DNA of 64,000 nt from an uncultured Poribacteria bacterium (lineage in GTDB: Bacteria > Poribacteria > WGA-4E > WGA-3G). The stretch lies in contig OX639973.1 in NCBI GenBank assembly GCA_951828385.1, positions 744,001 to 808,000 on the forward strand. Direction: 5' to 3'. The position numbers and the translations under genes were made by a program. The notes below the pieces were generated by a model. It searched no databases. It saw nothing but the letters and a program-made list of their open reading frames with translations, and had not been told where the DNA came from. This document shows positions 1 to 9,371 of the stretch, in pieces (the first letter of the stretch is position 1; the number at the start of each line of letters is the position of its first letter).

Positions 1-901
1 ACTGACTGTTGTTTTCGTTGAATTGCTACAACGGACGAAACTCGTGAAAGAGGATGCGGCAATCGGGTTGACGTTCCCAGCACTTTTCAGCATCGGTGTA
101 ATCTTAATTTCTCGGTTCGCAGAGAATGTGCATCTTGATATGGATGCTGTCCTCCTTGGTGAACTCGCTTATGCATCGTTCAACCGATTAGAGATTTTCG
201 GTTATAATCTCGGTCCAGTTTCCCTGTATGTGATGGGTACAATTCTTGTACTGAACCTCGCCTTTATTCTCGTATTTTACAAAGAATTGAAGTTGGTGAC
301 ATTTGATGCCAGTTTAGCCACCGCGTTAGGATTTACACCGACACTTATCCACTACGGATTGATGACACTGGTATCTGTAACGACAGTCGGAGCATTTGAA
401 GCAGTGGGATCTATCTTAGTCGTTGCGCTCATCGCTGGACCGCCTGCTACGGCTTATCTCATGACAGATAAACTCTCGCGCATGCTTATCCTCAGCGCGA
501 TCATCGGGAGTGTAAACGCTGTCAGTGGCTATTGGCTCGCGTCCATTTTTGATGTCTCTATTGCAGGCGCGATTGCAACGACGATGCTCCTCATTTTCGG
601 GTTGGTCTTTCTGACAGTCCCGAACCGGGGACTCATCGCTATTGCGCGTCGGCACGCCCGCCAAAAATGGGAGTTTGCGCAGACGATGTTGGTTATCCAC
701 CTCTTTAATCACGAAGGGCTCCCTGAAGCAGAAGCGGAGTCCGCGGTCGCACACCTTCATGAACATCTGAGTTGGAACCCCGATTTTACAACCCAAGTCG
801 TGAAATACGCGCTGAATAACCGATGTGTCTCCCAAGATGAAACGCTACTGACCTTAACGGAACACGGACGTACTATCGCACAGCAGGCACTTGTGCAATA
901 G
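1..901 (+). CDS. Metal ABC transporter permease (ABC-3/TroC type) with C-terminal winged-helix domain, 5' partial
   Basis: The reading frame is open to the window edge, so the N-terminus is missing; a TTG at 23 is in frame but falls inside the coding sequence. The first ~205 residues seen are several hydrophobic membrane segments of an ABC-3 permease, the membrane part of Zn/Mn/Fe uptake systems (ZnuB, MntB, TroC); the GAFEAVGSILVVALIAGPPA region is typical of the family. The last ~80 residues are soluble, rich in His and charged residues, and resemble the DtxR-like winged-helix tail found on some TroC-type permeases. The ATPase and binding protein should lie upstream, outside the window. Family is fairly sure; metal specificity and the role of the tail are not visible. 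Confidence 0.85.
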   Translation, partial: LTVVFVELLQRTKLVKEDAAIGLTFPALFSIGVILISRFAENVHLDMDAVLLGELAYASFNRLEIFGYNLGPVSLYVMGTILVLNLAFILVFYKELKLVTFDASLATALGFTPTLIHYGLMTLVSVTTVGAFEAVGSILVVALIAGPPATAYLMTDKLSRMLILSAIIGSVNAVSGYWLASIFDVSIAGAIATTMLLIFGLVFLTVPNRGLIAIARRHARQKWEFAQTMLVIHLFNHEGLPEAEAESAVAHLHEHLSWNPDFTTQVVKYALNNRCVSQDETLLTLTEHGRTIAQQALVQ

Positions 902-968
902 TGGTGGATCAGCGTTCCAAATCAGGAATCGTTTTCTTTAGGCCTCTTATATCCGACTGAAAATAAAC

Positions 969-998
969 CTGACAAATATCCTCTCTTTGTGGTATTCT
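969..998 (+). promoter_or_regulatory. Candidate sigma-70 promoter for hicAB
   Basis: CTGACA (969-974), 18-base spacer, TATTCT (993-998), about 80 bases before the hicA start. A second TTGACA at 1051 has no good -10 partner. Confidence 0.45.
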
Positions 999-1078
999 AT
1001 ATAAGTGTCGGATTTGTAATTTCAGACGCACCTTACCTCATGAAAAAGATTTGACAACTCCAAGAATTCGGGCATTCT

Positions 1079-1333
1079 GTGAACAAACGACATCAAAGAA
1101 CATTGCGCGCCATTTTTAACACACCGGTGCCCACTAATTTAGAGTGGAGACGTATTGAAACTCTTTTCATATCACTTGGTGCCAAAGTTAGCGAGAGAGG
1201 TGGGTCGCGAGTGCGCTTTGAATTACGAGGCGTTATTACTACTTTTCACAGACCACACCCTCAAAAGGAAGCAAAACCATACCAAGTACGGCGGGCACGG
1301 CGTTTTCTACAAGAGGCAGGAGTAACACCATGA
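1079..1333 (+). CDS. hicA: HicA-type mRNA interferase toxin
   Basis: 84 residues, the usual HicA size, with the double-stranded-RNA-binding-like fold pattern: an N-terminal helix, GAKVSERGGSRVRFEL strands, then the conserved FHRPHPQKEAKPYQVRRA segment whose His is the expected catalytic residue of HicA. HicA toxins cleave mRNA and tmRNA in the cytoplasm and are neutralised by HicB. The start is GTG at 1079; no in-frame ATG exists upstream (the ATG at 1040 runs into a stop). It overlaps hicB by four bases (ATGA at 1330-1333), so the pair is translationally coupled. Confidence 0.9.
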   Translation: MNKRHQRTLRAIFNTPVPTNLEWRRIETLFISLGAKVSERGGSRVRFELRGVITTFHRPHPQKEAKPYQVRRARRFLQEAGVTP

Positions 1334-1563
1334 TTACAATGACGTATAAAGAATACACCGCTCAAATTGTCTATAGCGAAGAAGATAGTTGTTTCATCGG
1401 GGATCTTGTCGGTATTCGTGATATAGTCAGTTTTCACGGTGATTCTTTGGAAGAGATTCGTGTAGCTTTTGAAGAATCTGTTGATGACTATCTCCTAACC
1501 TGTCAAGAATTCAACCGCTTGCCGCAAAAGCCTGTTGCTTCAAAAGAAGCAGTAGCAAGCTGA
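1330..1563 (+). CDS. hicB: HicB-type antitoxin
   Basis: 77 residues with the HicB N-terminal RNase H-like fold signature: a YSEEDSCFIGDLVGI strand pair followed by GDSLEEIRVAFEESVDDYL. HicB binds and masks HicA and usually represses the operon. The C-terminus is short (ends PVASKEAVAS), with no obvious separate HTH or ribbon-helix-helix domain, so DNA binding is uncertain. Translation is coupled to hicA through a 4-base overlap. Confidence 0.9.
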   Translation: MITMTYKEYTAQIVYSEEDSCFIGDLVGIRDIVSFHGDSLEEIRVAFEESVDDYLLTCQEFNRLPQKPVASKEAVAS

Positions 1564-1612
1564 TAGAGAAATTAGAATATCCGCCTTCATACTGGGCGTG
1601 AAATGAGACACC

Positions 1613-3931
1613 ATGAAACAAATTAGTCGGCAATTGTTTTTAGGATGTATTCTCCTGCTTAATATGGGGTGGATAGCAGGTGCTGATGAAGCAACACTTA
1701 AAAACCCAGACGGTTCATGGAAGTGGACGAATCGGCTTGTCCATGAAACGAGTCCGTATCTGCTTCTGCATGCACACAATCCGGTAGATTGGTATCCGTG
1801 GAACGATGAGGCGTTGGCACTCGCGAAAAAAGAGAACAAGATAATTTTTCTCTCTGTCGGTTATTCCACGTGCTATTGGTGCCATGTGATGGAGCGGGAG
1901 GTATTCTCGAATCCTGAAATTGCCAAAATGATGAACGCGAACTTTATCAACATCAAGATTGATAGAGAAGAACGCCCAGACCTTGACGAAATCTATATGA
2001 CCGCGACGCAACTGCTGGTTCAACGCGGCGGCTGGCCTAACTCCGTTTTCCTTACGCCCGATTTAAAGCCGTTTTACGCTGGCACCTATTTCCCACCTGC
2101 AGATATGCCGGGCAGACCGGGGTTCCCAACGATCCTTGATGCGGTACATGAAGCGTGGGTAACGCGCGAGGCAGAGGTCATCGAATCCGCAAACCAAATC
2201 TCAAATACCATTGAGATGGCAACGAGCCGCGGGTTCACTGCACTCAACGCAAGAGCACTGGATAGTTCCCTTACGACTTCAGCGTTAGATTATCTCCGAA
2301 CTGCCTATAGCCACGCATACGGTGGCTTTGGTACCGCTCCGAAATTCCCAAGTCCTGCGAATCTCGAATTTCTGTTGAGTGCGTATCAGAAAGAAACGGA
2401 GTTACAAACCGCTCCCACAAAAGATGAACCGTTATTGAAGATGATAACGCATACATTGGATATGATGGCTTATGGTGGCATGTATGACCAGATTGGGGGC
2501 GGATTCCATCGATATTCTGTTGACGCAAAATGGCGGATTCCACACTTTGAGAAGATGCTTTACGACAACGCGCAACTTGCGAAAGTATATCTTCGTGCCT
2601 ATCAGTTGACGCAAAAACCGCGCTACCGACGCATTGCTGAAGAGATCTTCAGTTACATTTTCCGAGAGATGACTGCCCCGGAAGGTGGCTTCTATTCGGC
2701 GTTGGATGCTGAAACGGATGCCGAAGAAGGGAAATATTACGTCTGGACTGCTGATGAGATCCAGAAGATTCTCGGAAACCAAAAAGATACTTCACGTTTC
2801 AATGAAGTTTATGGCGTGGATAAGGGCCCCAATTTTGAAGGTAAGAGCGTTCTTTATGTCCCCGATGGCTCAGAAGTAGAGGGTTCTGTGAAAGGTTTGT
2901 CAACAGCACGCGAAAAACTTTTGACAGCACGCTTTGAACGTGAATATCCGTTATTAGACACAAAAATCATTGTGAACTGGAACGGTTTGATGATAGACGC
3001 GCTCGCTTACGGTTATCAAGTACTCGGTGAGGAACGTTATCTTGCCGCGGCATCGAAAGCCGCTGCGTTTATCCTTGACACCTTGAAAAAACCAGACGGT
3101 GAATTGTGGCATACCTATACGGCTGGTGTTGTCAAGCAGGATGCGTACCTTGATGACTACGCCTTTCTTGTCCGTGGTCTGTTAGGATTGTATGAGGCTA
3201 CGGGTGAAAATCAGTGGTTAGATTCAGCACGAACACTTACCGATAAGATGATCCAACTTTTCTGGGACGATAAAAACGGTGGATTTTATTATACGAAAGC
3301 GGATGCGAAACATCTCATTGTGCGTACCAAGAAACCTTATGACTCCGCGATTCCGTCTGGTAACGCTGTCGCTGTTAAAAACTTGTTGGCATTTGGGACA
3401 GACTATCGGGATTATGCTGAGAAGACGTTGCGCACCTTTGCTGAATCCATGGCACAAAGCCCATCATCTTTCATGTATATGCACTTTGCCCTTAACGACT
3501 ACCTAACGCCGGAAGCGGATCAAGATGCCTCCAAACCCTCAATAGTGACCGCAACTGCTAAAGTTAAGGAGAAAGCCGATGCAGTTTTCAACGTGGAACT
3601 TCAGCTTAAAATCGCTGCCGGTTGGCACATTAACGCCAACCCCGCGGGTCAAGATAATCTGATTCCGACAACCGTTGCTGTGGATGCAAATGCCTCGGTA
3701 GAGATTGTTGATATAACGTACCCGAAAGGTAAAACCACGCGTTTTGAATTTAGTAGTGCGTCCCTGAACGTTTATGAAAAGAGCCTTACGATTTCGATGC
3801 GAGTAAAAAAGCAACCGAATATAACGCGCGAGAAGAACGTCCCAATTACATTGAAACTCACCTACCAACCTTGTAATGATACCGAGTGTTTATTTCCAGA
3901 AACATTGGACATTTCGTTAGAATTACCTTAG
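1613..3931 (+). CDS. Exported DUF255 (YyaL/SSP411-like) thioredoxin-fold protein with C-terminal DsbD-alpha-like domain
   Basis: 772 residues. A signal peptide covers residues 1-24 (cleavage near WIAGADE). Next comes the DUF255 thioredoxin-like domain with the family opening [20 protein letters not shown] and the redox motif CYWC, then an (alpha/alpha)6-barrel-like region ([37 protein letters not shown]) related to N-acylglucosamine 2-epimerases. The last ~125 residues resemble the immunoglobulin-like N-terminal domain of DsbD, including a late Cys pair (CNDTEC). Cytoplasmic YyaL proteins lack both the signal and this tail, so this version probably acts outside the cytoplasm in thiol chemistry. 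The biochemical role of DUF255 proteins is not established. It starts 49 bases after hicB. Confidence 0.85.
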   Translation: MKQISRQLFLGCILLLNMGWIAGADEATLKNPDGSWKWTNRLVHETSPYLLLHAHNPVDWYPWNDEALALAKKENKIIFLSVGYSTCYWCHVMEREVFSNPEIAKMMNANFINIKIDREERPDLDEIYMTATQLLVQRGGWPNSVFLTPDLKPFYAGTYFPPADMPGRPGFPTILDAVHEAWVTREAEVIESANQISNTIEMATSRGFTALNARALDSSLTTSALDYLRTAYSHAYGGFGTAPKFPSPANLEFLLSAYQKETELQTAPTKDEPLLKMITHTLDMMAYGGMYDQIGGGFHRYSVDAKWRIPHFEKMLYDNAQLAKVYLRAYQLTQKPRYRRIAEEIFSYIFREMTAPEGGFYSALDAETDAEEGKYYVWTADEIQKILGNQKDTSRFNEVYGVDKGPNFEGKSVLYVPDGSEVEGSVKGLSTAREKLLTARFEREYPLLDTKIIVNWNGLMIDALAYGYQVLGEERYLAAASKAAAFILDTLKKPDGELWHTYTAGVVKQDAYLDDYAFLVRGLLGLYEATGENQWLDSARTLTDKMIQLFWDDKNGGFYYTKADAKHLIVRTKKPYDSAIPSGNAVAVKNLLAFGTDYRDYAEKTLRTFAESMAQSPSSFMYMHFALNDYLTPEADQDASKPSIVTATAKVKEKADAVFNVELQLKIAAGWHINANPAGQDNLIPTTVAVDANASVEIVDITYPKGKTTRFEFSSASLNVYEKSLTISMRVKKQPNITREKNVPITLKLTYQPCNDTECLFPETLDISLELP

Positions 3932-3986
3932 TTTTGAAGGTCGCTCCTACAAAAGAACTAAACAACCCTACCTTCCCATAATTTCT

Positions 3987-4015
3987 TTGACAGATAGGCT
4001 CTTCTGTGCTATACT
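3987..4015 (+). promoter_or_regulatory. Near-consensus sigma-70 promoter for the LamG gene
   Basis: TTGACA (3987-3992), 17-base spacer, TATACT (4010-4015), 54 bases before the ATG at 4070, which is preceded by TAGGAGG. Confidence 0.8.
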
Positions 4016-4069
4016 AATATCTGATCATCTATTCTACAACCCGTATCCAAATCTTAGGAGGAACTTAAA

Positions 4070-4897
4070 ATGAAAGCTGCTATTTCAATTTGCGTCACGC
4101 TGTTTTTCGTATCAATGGCGTGCTCCATTGCACTTGCGAATGTTGTTGCTGATCCTGTCCTGTATCTTGATGCCGCTGACAACCCTGCCCATCCAACAGC
4201 TTGGGAAAATCTGGGCACTGAAGGTGGTGAATTGCTTGAGGCGGATAAAGCACCGGAACTCGAAGAAGGCCCAATAAAAATTCCGGCACTCGGTATCAAT
4301 CAAGAGAACGTAAAATATTACACAACTAAGGAATCCCTTCAAACCTTTGGCGGGCCGCCAGCCAAAAACACACCGCTGTTTTTTGAGGACTGGACGTTGG
4401 AATTCCTTTGTAGACGCAACGGCGATTTCTTTGTTGAGGAACATCATTTCGCCGGTTTCCAGAACAGCCCAAGGGAAGGCAAGCAGGGGATTCGTCTCTG
4501 GATCGTTGGTGGTCAAAATCTCGACACTTCTATCCATGCCAAGGGCGGGAAGCAAGGTGTTCAACCTCTTAACCTCAAACTTGAAGAAGGTGTGTGGACC
4601 TGGTTAGCCATCGTCGGAACGAGCGGTAAGTCGATTGTCGCGTATCAAGACGGTAAAAAGGTCAGTGAACAAGCCGGTTTTGAATTCGACAAGAAGTTGC
4701 CGATAAACGACATTTCAATCGGTGCGAATTCTTACGATGAACGCCGTCGAACTTTTAATGGATCCTTTGCAATCGTTCGGGCCTATGACAAAGCACTCAG
4801 CGAAGCAGAAATTAACCAAAACATTGGCGGTACATTTGCTGTTGATCCAGCAGACAAACTCTCAACAACTTGGGCAAAAGTAAAACGTGGCTATTGA
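4070..4897 (+). CDS. Exported LamG/concanavalin-like domain protein
   Basis: 275 residues with a clear signal peptide (residues 1-23, MKAAISICVTLFFVSMACSI...ALA). The mature part starts VVADPVLYLDAADNPAHPTA and shows the LamG/laminin-G_3 sandwich pattern: FFEDWTLEFLCRRNG, GVWTWLAIVGTSGKSIVAYQ and the late RRTFNGSFAIVRAYDKALSE strand-and-turn. The C-terminal ~20 residues (PADKLSTTWAKVKRGY) resemble the end of the second LamG protein in this window (35407-36282, ...HLSVTWGHIKARRR), so both may share an origin or sorting feature. Such domains bind carbohydrate or protein; the ligand is unknown. A strong RBS (AGGAGG) and consensus promoter suggest good expression. Confidence 0.8.
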   Translation: MKAAISICVTLFFVSMACSIALANVVADPVLYLDAADNPAHPTAWENLGTEGGELLEADKAPELEEGPIKIPALGINQENVKYYTTKESLQTFGGPPAKNTPLFFEDWTLEFLCRRNGDFFVEEHHFAGFQNSPREGKQGIRLWIVGGQNLDTSIHAKGGKQGVQPLNLKLEEGVWTWLAIVGTSGKSIVAYQDGKKVSEQAGFEFDKKLPINDISIGANSYDERRRTFNGSFAIVRAYDKALSEAEINQNIGGTFAVDPADKLSTTWAKVKRGY

Positions 4898-5130
4898 TAA
4901 AATCGCACGTACACGTCATTTCTTTCGCTGGCGAGGTTTTGCGGCGTACTCGCCCAAATGCGATCTGCATTTTAACCTCGCCACACCTAACTGTCACAGA
5001 TACCATTTCCTAATTGCACACTTAACACTTTCCGGTATCGCCCCCTAAAGAAATAGAGATGTCTCTACATCACACTATTCCCACCCGACTTCAAGAAGCC
5101 CACTATCTTGTTCTGGATGATCGCATCATT

Positions 5131-5260
5131 TATAGTAAAGTTTAGAATTAATTGGGCACTCTCAAACAGTCTGAATACCTATAACAGGCATTCAGACTGG
5201 AAACCCAAACTAAAAGTTTGTGGTACGAATGTGTCTATTTATTTTTAGGATTCACTATAA
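5131..5260. repeat. MITE-like element, copy 1
   Basis: About 130 bases. The ends are imperfect inverted repeats (TATAGTAAA at 5131; TTCACTATA at 5251-5259). Inside are a perfect hairpin with arms CAGTCTGAAT (5167-5176) and ATTCAGACTG (5190-5199) and a smaller one, CAAACT-AAA-AGTTTG (5206-5220). A second copy lies at 55885-56011. Confidence 0.75.
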
Positions 5261-5267
5261 TATAATA

Positions 5268-5345
5268 AGGGCGATTTAGAGGGTTTCTTCGCCATTTCTA
5301 AACACTTGCGAGAAGTGTTATTTTCAATCCTGATTGTTGGACTTG
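5268..5345. repeat. Two-hairpin dispersed repeat, copy 1
   Basis: Shares order and words with 10196-10268: a GATTTA(G)GAGGGTTTC-like stretch, TTCTAA, then AACACTT-GCGAG-AAGTGTT (5301-5319) and CAAT-CCTG-ATTG (5325-5336). The second copy has a different stem sequence at the last hairpin that still pairs, which hints at a structured element. Only two copies are seen. Confidence 0.5.
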
Positions 5346-5612
5346 TAAATTTTTTTTCGTATTATGCAAGCATTCCGCTCAAAAACGCGTCTTTAACGAT
5401 CATCGGTATTTCTGTTGAATACAGAGCCATTTCGTTTTCGGTTTCCCGCCTTTTTTGTCGAAGCAGTGGCGATTCGGGGATCGCTGTCGCTCCTATAGAG
5501 AAAAGACTTACGCGAAAAATCGAAATTATCAGACAGTTGAACGGCTCTGTTGTTGAATAGGGTGGATATTTATTGGATTTTATAATGCGTTCTACAAGCT
5601 GGAGGTGCTATA

Positions 5613-7040
5613 ATGTTAATTACTCTGATTCGGAAAGAGATGATGCATCATATTCTGAGTGCTCGGTTTATAGCATTGCTTCTGATGTGCGTACTGCTCA
5701 TCCCGCTGAACTTCCATATCAATTACCATCGTTATCTCCAACGTCAAGTTGATTATCAAGAAACTGTCAAAGATGAAAACAATAAGGACCCGGCAGAGCA
5801 ACCCTGGTTACAAAAACAGAGGACAGATCCGAATCTTGAAGTTTCCAAATTGATTCTTAAGCCGACACCTTTAAGCGTGTTTGGGACGGGCTTAGAATCT
5901 GCCCTACCGAGTTATCTCGGTATGACGCGTAACGGTATACAGCGCGGGGAAACGGCCCTGTCTACCGCGCCGATCGCCTTTCTTTTGGGGCATCTCGACT
6001 TTGTATTCGTTGTCAGCACTGTCTTTAGCCTGCTTTCACTTTTGTTTACCTTTGATGCCGTTACAGGAGAAAAAGAAGCAGGTACACTTCGGATAACCCT
6101 TGCGAATACGCTGCCCCGCGATATCTTTTTGTGGAGCAAACTCATCGGCGGATATCTGGTATTCATCGTTCCGTTTTTAGTCTCGTTAATCATCGGTTTA
6201 CTTGTGCTCGTTTGGCAAGGCTTTCCACTATCTGAATCGGATATTTTTCCGCGCATCCTCTGTCTCATCGGCATCTCACTGCTCTACATTGCAGTCTTTT
6301 TTGCGATGGGGGCGGTGATCTCAATTTATTTCGACAGTTCCAAGACAGCACTCATCGTCGCCTTTACCTTCTGGGTGTTCGCTGTCCTGATTTTACCCCG
6401 GGTTGGATTTCTCGTGGCGCAAACCGTCGCGCCGACTTCAACAGCGGAGAACGTCTATAGGGAAAAGACAGCGAGGCGAACAGAATTGCATGCCACTCTC
6501 GAAGCGGAAAGAAGCAAAATCATGGGTAGAATGATACAGGAATCTAATCAAGGAGAGGCAACGACCGGCTTTTTCAGATTAGATGAAGCGTTTGTCGCGA
6601 AAATGAATGAGCGGATGCGTCCTCTTGAAGAGACGGCGCGGTTAAAATACCGAGACCTCGCAACACAACTCGACAGGCGTTATGCGCAAGAAAGGAAACG
6701 GCAAGATAAAATCGGCATAAACTTTTCCCGAATCACGCCGACATCCTCCTTCATTTTTTTAGCAACGGATGCCACACAAACCGGTCAGGTGAAAAGAGAT
6801 ACCTACTTTCAAACAGGCACTCGCTATTATGAGGTGCTGGATGCGGAAATGTTCAGCAAAATGTCAGACGCGGCTCTCATCGAAACAGCAGAAATTCCGT
6901 CCCCGCCGGCTCCGCCGCTGGTGGCGTTGACTTTGGAAGAGACGCTCCAGCACGGTGCTCTGGATTTGCTGTTGCTCTGTTTCTTCACAGGTGGGTTTAC
7001 AAGTGTGGCGTTCCTGAAATTCTTCAGATCGGATATTTGA
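5613..7040 (+). CDS. ABC-2 type transporter permease
   Basis: 475 residues. One membrane segment sits near the N-terminus (residues ~15-32), followed by a long extracytoplasmic loop (~40-125), a cluster of four or five segments (~125-275), a second charged loop (~280-430) and a last segment near the C-terminus. TFDAVTGEKEAGTLRITLAN is the ABC-2 signature after the second segment, as in ABC permeases of the YhaP/NosY type. No ATP-binding partner lies in the window, so the ATPase must be elsewhere. RBS GGAGGTG precedes the ATG. The ECF sigma gene follows 106 bases downstream. Substrate unknown. Confidence 0.8.
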   Translation: MLITLIRKEMMHHILSARFIALLLMCVLLIPLNFHINYHRYLQRQVDYQETVKDENNKDPAEQPWLQKQRTDPNLEVSKLILKPTPLSVFGTGLESALPSYLGMTRNGIQRGETALSTAPIAFLLGHLDFVFVVSTVFSLLSLLFTFDAVTGEKEAGTLRITLANTLPRDIFLWSKLIGGYLVFIVPFLVSLIIGLLVLVWQGFPLSESDIFPRILCLIGISLLYIAVFFAMGAVISIYFDSSKTALIVAFTFWVFAVLILPRVGFLVAQTVAPTSTAENVYREKTARRTELHATLEAERSKIMGRMIQESNQGEATTGFFRLDEAFVAKMNERMRPLEETARLKYRDLATQLDRRYAQERKRQDKIGINFSRITPTSSFIFLATDATQTGQVKRDTYFQTGTRYYEVLDAEMFSKMSDAALIETAEIPSPPAPPLVALTLEETLQHGALDLLLLCFFTGGFTSVAFLKFFRSDI

Positions 7041-7146
7041 AGGGAGAATGTTCTGGTGCTGGCGAGGTTACTCATATCGCTTGTGCATTGTGTTTCGACA
7101 ATTCTAAGATTTATTACAAACCTTTGATTAATCACGGAGTATCCTG

Positions 7147-7938
7147 ATGGAAAAAGATGATGTACAACTCATTCGCCGTATTTTAGCAGGCGACGATACA
7201 GCATTTACGACCTTAGTTGAAAAATACCATAGAAGCGTTCACGCCCTTGCATGGCGGACGATCGGCGATTTTCATCACGCGGAAGAAATCACACAAGATA
7301 CCTTCCTCCAAGCCTACAAAAAGCTCTCGACGCTTAGAAATCCGAGTCAGTTTGCCAGATGGCTGTATGTCATCGCTGACCGGCTTTGCATCGGTTGGCT
7401 GCGAAAGCAAAAACCAGCGATGCCATCGCTGGAGGATACACGGACGGATATAGTGGAGAGACTCTCTTATACACGTTATATATCAGAGCAGCGCGAAACA
7501 GAAGCGATTGAGCATCATGATGAAATCATCAAGAATCTTTTGGAAAGACTTCCGGAACAGGAACGTACCGTTGTGACACTCTACTATCTTGATGAAATGA
7601 CGACCAAAGAGATTGGCGAATTCTTAAATGTGCCCGTGAAGACGGTTCATAGTCGGCTCCATCGGGCGCGAAAACGTTTACAAGGAGAAGCATTTCCCAT
7701 GACACAAGAAGGTAGACAGGAACTTAATCAAGCGGCTGAAGAATTAATCCTCTCCATAGAGAAAAAGATTCACGCCGAACTTCAAGCACAACTGGGGAAA
7801 AGTATCCCCGACACACAAATGAGCGCAGATATACTCGAACAAGCATTAGAAAAGATGATGGGTGATATTAAGGAAAAAATACTGGCACAACTGCAAGCAC
7901 AATTCGGAGAAGGATTTTTAAGAAAGAGGGAGGTGTAA
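7147..7938 (+). CDS. ECF-family RNA polymerase sigma factor with long C-terminal tail
   Basis: 263 residues. Region 2 is residues ~10-85 (DDTAFTTLVEKYHR, then DAEE-like HHAEEITQDTFLQAY). Region 4 is residues ~128-185 (LLERLPEQERTVVTLYYLDE; helix-turn-helix TTKEIGEFLNVPVKTVHSRL). After region 4 comes a ~75-residue tail of charged amphipathic helix containing two related stretches (HAELQAQLGK and LAQLQAQFGE). Ordinary ECF factors end soon after region 4, so the tail may mediate self-association or regulation. No anti-sigma factor is adjacent. Confidence 0.9.
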   Translation: MEKDDVQLIRRILAGDDTAFTTLVEKYHRSVHALAWRTIGDFHHAEEITQDTFLQAYKKLSTLRNPSQFARWLYVIADRLCIGWLRKQKPAMPSLEDTRTDIVERLSYTRYISEQRETEAIEHHDEIIKNLLERLPEQERTVVTLYYLDEMTTKEIGEFLNVPVKTVHSRLHRARKRLQGEAFPMTQEGRQELNQAAEELILSIEKKIHAELQAQLGKSIPDTQMSADILEQALEKMMGDIKEKILAQLQAQFGEGFLRKREV

Positions 7939-8043
7939 TCGTAATCTATCATGATGTTTTCCTTATTTTCTCGCGTGCTGCCTGCCTGAGATGATAGTAG
8001 CGTGGGCAGTGCATGACATGTTGTCCAAACATCGCTGATTAGG

Positions 8044-8072
8044 TTGAAAAAGACGGCGTGTTGTGATAAAAT
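8044..8072 (+). promoter_or_regulatory. Candidate sigma-70 promoter for the octaheme cytochrome
   Basis: TTGAAA (8044-8049), 17-base spacer, TAAAAT (8067-8072), about 60 bases before the chosen ATG at 8133. Confidence 0.55.
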
Positions 8073-8132
8073 AGTCAAAGACGTTTGCAGCTTGATATTT
8101 CACTAAACATAATTGGAATCTATACACTTAAT

Positions 8133-9371
8133 ATGACATCATTTAAATCTATCTTCATTTCGGTATTTCTTGGGGCAGCCCTAATTACGGTTGTGCTCAT
8201 CCTGAATGCGAGACGTCCTGCAATGGAAGTAGATCAGCCGAGTGCTGATTTTGTGCGGGCGACGGGGAAGTGCGCGGAGTGCCATCGCCGGGAAACGTCT
8301 GCGATTGTCCATCAATATGAACGGAGCGAGCATGCAAAGCACGGCGTAAGTTGCTTGGATTGCCACAGAGCTGTCGAAAATCAGGAGACACAGGCACATC
8401 GGAGTTTCACAATCGCGAAGCATCTCACGGCAAAAAATTGTAGCCAGTGCCATACAACCGAGTATACACAGTTTCTCCGAAGCCGACACGCGGCACCGGC
8501 TTGGGCAGCAGTATTGGGTGCGAAGGACTTTACAGCGGAACAGATCGCCTTCGCTGAAAAATATCACAAGGGTGCGGTGGAGCGTCCTGCGAATCCTTTA
8601 GCCATAGCAGAGGGTGAAAGTGCTATTAACGTTGGATGTTTGGGGTGCCACGACATAGGTAAGCCGAATCCGGATGGCTCTATCGGGACGTGTACCGACT
8701 GCCATGCGCGGCATTCAAGCTCGGTTGCGCTGGCGCGGGAGCCGGAAACCTGTGGGCAGTGCCACATGGGACCCGACCATTCACAGATTGAAATCTACCA
8801 TGAATCGAAGCACGGCGTGCTTTACAATGCGCAAAAATCGGAGATGAATCTCAAAGCACCACCGAAAGCACTCACGACAGCAGATATGACGGTGCCGACA
8901 TGTGTGACGTGCCATTTGAGCGGGTTGGATGGCTTGAATGTGACGCACGATACTACCGAGCGACTCTCGTATTGGCTATTTGCGGCGGTCTCTGAGAAGC
9001 GTCCGACCTACCAGCAAGGTCAAGATGCGATGAAAGAGACGTGCTTAAAATGCCATGCGAGTTCACAGGTAGAGGTTTACTATCAGGAGGCTGAAGGTGT
9101 TGTCGCCGATACCAACCGTAAAATTTCGGAAGCAGTGGCACTGATGAAATCGCTTCGTGAAGACGGGTTGCTGACAGAAACGCCTTTTGATGAACCTATC
9201 GAATTTCTTTACTTTGATTTGTGGCACTATTACGGTCGGACAGCAAAACATGGCGCGTTCATGGGGGGTGCGGATTTCGTCCAGTGGCACGGAAATTATG
9301 AGCTTTTGTTGAAGATGACGGAGTTGAAAAGAATTGCCCAAGAACTCAGAGAAGATGCTGCAAAACCGTAA
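8133..9371 (+). CDS. Octaheme c-type cytochrome of the hydroxylamine oxidoreductase family
   Basis: 412 residues. Residues ~3-25 are a signal anchor (SFKSIFISVFLGAALITVVL). Eight CXXCH heme motifs follow: CAECH, CLDCH, CSQCH, CLGCH, CTDCH, CGQCH, CVTCH, CLKCH. The helical tail (IEFLYFDLWHYYGRTAKHGA...FVQWHGNYELL) is the HAO-like C-terminal helix bundle. HAO-family enzymes interconvert hydroxylamine, NO, nitrite or hydrazine, and many heterotrophs use them reductively; the direction cannot be told here. I start at the ATG that opens the signal anchor; an in-frame TTG at 8085 would add 16 residues. The stop overlaps the next gene by 17 bases, implying coupling. Confidence 0.85.
   Translation: MTSFKSIFISVFLGAALITVVLILNARRPAMEVDQPSADFVRATGKCAECHRRETSAIVHQYERSEHAKHGVSCLDCHRAVENQETQAHRSFTIAKHLTAKNCSQCHTTEYTQFLRSRHAAPAWAAVLGAKDFTAEQIAFAEKYHKGAVERPANPLAIAEGESAINVGCLGCHDIGKPNPDGSIGTCTDCHARHSSSVALAREPETCGQCHMGPDHSQIEIYHESKHGVLYNAQKSEMNLKAPPKALTTADMTVPTCVTCHLSGLDGLNVTHDTTERLSYWLFAAVSEKRPTYQQGQDAMKETCLKCHASSQVEVYYQEAEGVVADTNRKISEAVALMKSLREDGLLTETPFDEPIEFLYFDLWHYYGRTAKHGAFMGGADFVQWHGNYELLLKMTELKRIAQELREDAAKP

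Larger units (their letters stand above)
4898..5612. other. Gene-free stretch built from dispersed repeats
   Basis: No convincing gene. It holds an inverted repeat with TGGCGAGGTT arms (4931-4940 and 4976-4985; the word GCTGGCGAGGTT recurs at 7058), a MITE-like element (5131-5260) and a two-hairpin repeat (about 5268-5345). An 84-codon TTG frame (5306-5560) runs through the repeat and is not believed. Confidence 0.7.

Noticed and set aside
5306-5560. 84-codon frame with TTG start
   Set aside because: It runs through a dispersed repeat, has no RBS and no protein features beyond a chance hydrophobic start.
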